A DNA stretch of 23,139 bases, from NCBI GenBank assembly GCA_033808535.1, contig JAPXNL010000015.1, positions 1-23,139 on the forward strand. The letters run 5' to 3'. Positions 21,987 to 23,139 of the stretch are shown one piece after another. Within the stretch, counting starts at the first letter, position 1; each line of letters begins with the position of its first letter. Both the position numbers and the translations under genes were made by a program. This DNA is from DTU078 sp033808535. Its GTDB lineage: Bacteria; Bacillota; Clostridia; Oscillospirales; CAG-272. Below the pieces are notes generated by a model. The model ran no database searches. It saw nothing but the letters and a program-made list of their open reading frames with translations, and was not told the origin of the DNA.

Positions 21987-22030
21987 ATAACTGCTAATGA
22001 TATATTAAAAATACAAGGAGATGCCCCACA

Positions 22031-23101
22031 ATGTCAGTTAGAGTTGCAATAAACGGATTCGGCCGTATAGGCAGGCTTGCGTTCCGCCAGATGTTCGGAA
22101 CTCCCGGCTATGAAATCGTTGCTATAAACGACCTTACGAGCGCGAAGATGCTTGCCCACCTGCTCAAATACGATACCGCACAGGGCGGATATACAGGTGT
22201 TATCGGAGAGTCCCGTCATACCGTCACTTCCAAGGAGCCTGTGCTTGCCGATGACGGCAAAACAGTCATCACACCCGGTTCGATCACTGTTGACGGCAAG
22301 GAAATTACGATTTACGCCATACCGAAGGCAGAGGAGATTCCGTGGAAAGAGCATGATGTTGACGTTGTGCTCGAGTGCACCGGTTTCTATGTTTCCAAAG
22401 ATAAGAGCATGGCTCACATCAAGGCTGGCGCGAAGAAGGTTGTCATCTCCGCTCCCGCGGGCAGCGACCTCAAGACTATCGTTTACGGAGTAAACGAAAA
22501 AACGCTCACTGCCGACGATCAGATCATCTCCGCCGCGTCGTGCACCACAAACTGCCTTGCACCGATGGCAAAAGCGCTCAATGACTACGCTCCTATCGTC
22601 AGCGGTAACATGACCACCGTTCACGCATATACCGGCGACCAGATGCCGCTCGACGGTCCGCACCGCAAAGGCGACCTGCGCCGCGCCCGCGCTGCTGCAG
22701 CCAACATCGTGCCCAACTCCACCGGTGCCGCGAAGGCGATCGGTCTTGTTATTCCCGAGCTTAACGGCAAGCTGATCGGCTCCGCTCAGCGTGTGCCCGT
22801 TATCACCGGTTCCACAACGATTCTTGTTGCGGTTGTCAAGGGCAAGGATATCACCAAAGACGGCATCAACGCCGCTATGAAAGCCGCAGCTACTGAAAGC
22901 TACGGCTATTCGGATGAAGATATTGTTTCGTCCGATGTTATCGGCATGACTTACGGCTCGCTGTTCGATGCCACCCAGACAATGGTATCCAAGATCGACG
23001 ACGATACCTATCAGGTACAGGTCGTTTCGTGGTACGACAACGAGAACTCCTATACAAGCCAGATGGTTCGCACCATCAAGTATTTCGCCGAACTGAAATA
23101 A
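22031..23101 (+). CDS. gap: Glyceraldehyde-3-phosphate dehydrogenase
   Basis: GAPDH oxidises glyceraldehyde 3-phosphate with NAD+ and phosphate to 1,3-bisphosphoglycerate in glycolysis. The 356 residues show the Rossmann motif NGFGRIGR (8-15), the NAD-binding N33-D34, the catalytic Cys171 in ASCTTNC (169-175) and His198 in VHAY. The phosphate-site region has LRRARAAAANIVPNSTGAAKA. The active-site loop reads TGDQMPLDGPHRKGD (201-215), with GPHRKG longer than the common form and seen in clostridial relatives. AGGAG (22016-22020) lies 10 bases before the ATG. The codon choice is biased towards frequent codons, as expected for an abundant enzyme. pgk and tpi, often next to gap, would lie beyond the window if present. 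Confidence 0.98.
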   Translation: MSVRVAINGFGRIGRLAFRQMFGTPGYEIVAINDLTSAKMLAHLLKYDTAQGGYTGVIGESRHTVTSKEPVLADDGKTVITPGSITVDGKEITIYAIPKAEEIPWKEHDVDVVLECTGFYVSKDKSMAHIKAGAKKVVISAPAGSDLKTIVYGVNEKTLTADDQIISAASCTTNCLAPMAKALNDYAPIVSGNMTTVHAYTGDQMPLDGPHRKGDLRRARAAAANIVPNSTGAAKAIGLVIPELNGKLIGSAQRVPVITGSTTILVAVVKGKDITKDGINAAMKAAATESYGYSDEDIVSSDVIGMTYGSLFDATQTMVSKIDDDTYQVQVVSWYDNENSYTSQMVRTIKYFAELK

Positions 23102-23120
23102 GCGTAAAATAATTAAAAAG

Positions 23121-23139
23121 AGCTGACCTTCCGGCGGCT
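23121..23139 (+). terminator. Probable gap terminator, cut by window end
   Basis: AGCTG plus CC (23121-23128, with one bulged A) can pair with GGCGGCT (23133-23139), including one G-T pair, around a TTCC loop. It is preceded by AAAAAG. The expected T tract would start just beyond the last base, so the call cannot be confirmed. Confidence 0.45.

Noticed and set aside
21773..21997. 74-codon plus-strand frame between rny and gap
   Set aside because: No ribosome site or recognisable content, and it overlaps the inverted repeats and terminator, which argue for non-coding function.

Overview
The window looks like the end of a metagenomic or draft contig from an uncultured, moderately GC-rich member of the Bacillota (class Clostridia; Oscillospirales-like is my guess). 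Evidence for this is the Firmicutes-type gene set and order (rpmH-rnpA-yidD-yidC-jag, yqhQ-prmC, rny, the RNase Y and DUF1385 families), A/G-rich Shine-Dalgarno sites, sigma-A promoters close to TTGACA-17-TATAAT, and a GAPDH of clostridial appearance. The first 19 bases equal the Tn5/Nextera mosaic end, so the contig starts with library adapter rather than genome.

Layout. 20-4294 (+): the tail of a membrane protein, a PHP-domain phosphoesterase, the S12 methylthiotransferase RimO, and an aldo/keto reductase carrying two 4Fe-4S cysteine clusters. 4403-6562 (-): an overlapping trio yqhQ (DUF1385), prmC and a DUF2752 membrane protein, closed by a hairpin terminator. 6708-9804 (+): a consensus promoter, then rpmH, rnpA, yidD, a terminator straddling the yidD stop codon, yidC and jag/khpB. 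This is the classic oriC-flanking block, but neither dnaA nor an origin is visible beside it, and mnmE/mnmG do not follow.

9879-15787 (+): the accessory part. Two tandem paralogous secreted proteins (one with two copies and one with a single copy of an unrecognised domain marked by a GWGG motif) each end in a hydrophobic, basic tail. Each has its own strong promoter, and both promoters contain a doubled TTGAC box. The second gene runs without a terminator into a heterodimeric ABC exporter whose motifs show one consensus and one degenerate ATP site.

15850-19762 (-): a MoxR AAA+ ATPase, a DUF58 protein and a polytopic membrane protein with a DUF4129-like tail. This is the familiar MoxR/DUF58 operon without the usual transglutaminase. 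19882-21736 (-): rny (RNase Y) with its own promoter, a hairpin leader and a terminator. 21773-23139 (+): an intergenic stretch with overlapping inverted repeats and an intrinsic terminator (candidate small RNA or leader), then gap (GAPDH), whose own terminator is cut by the window edge.

Most genes are core functions: ribosome and tRNA maturation, membrane protein insertion, RNA decay and glycolysis. The best candidates for something undescribed are the GWGG-domain surface protein pair with its shared promoter boxes and attached exporter, and the structured intergenic region before gap.
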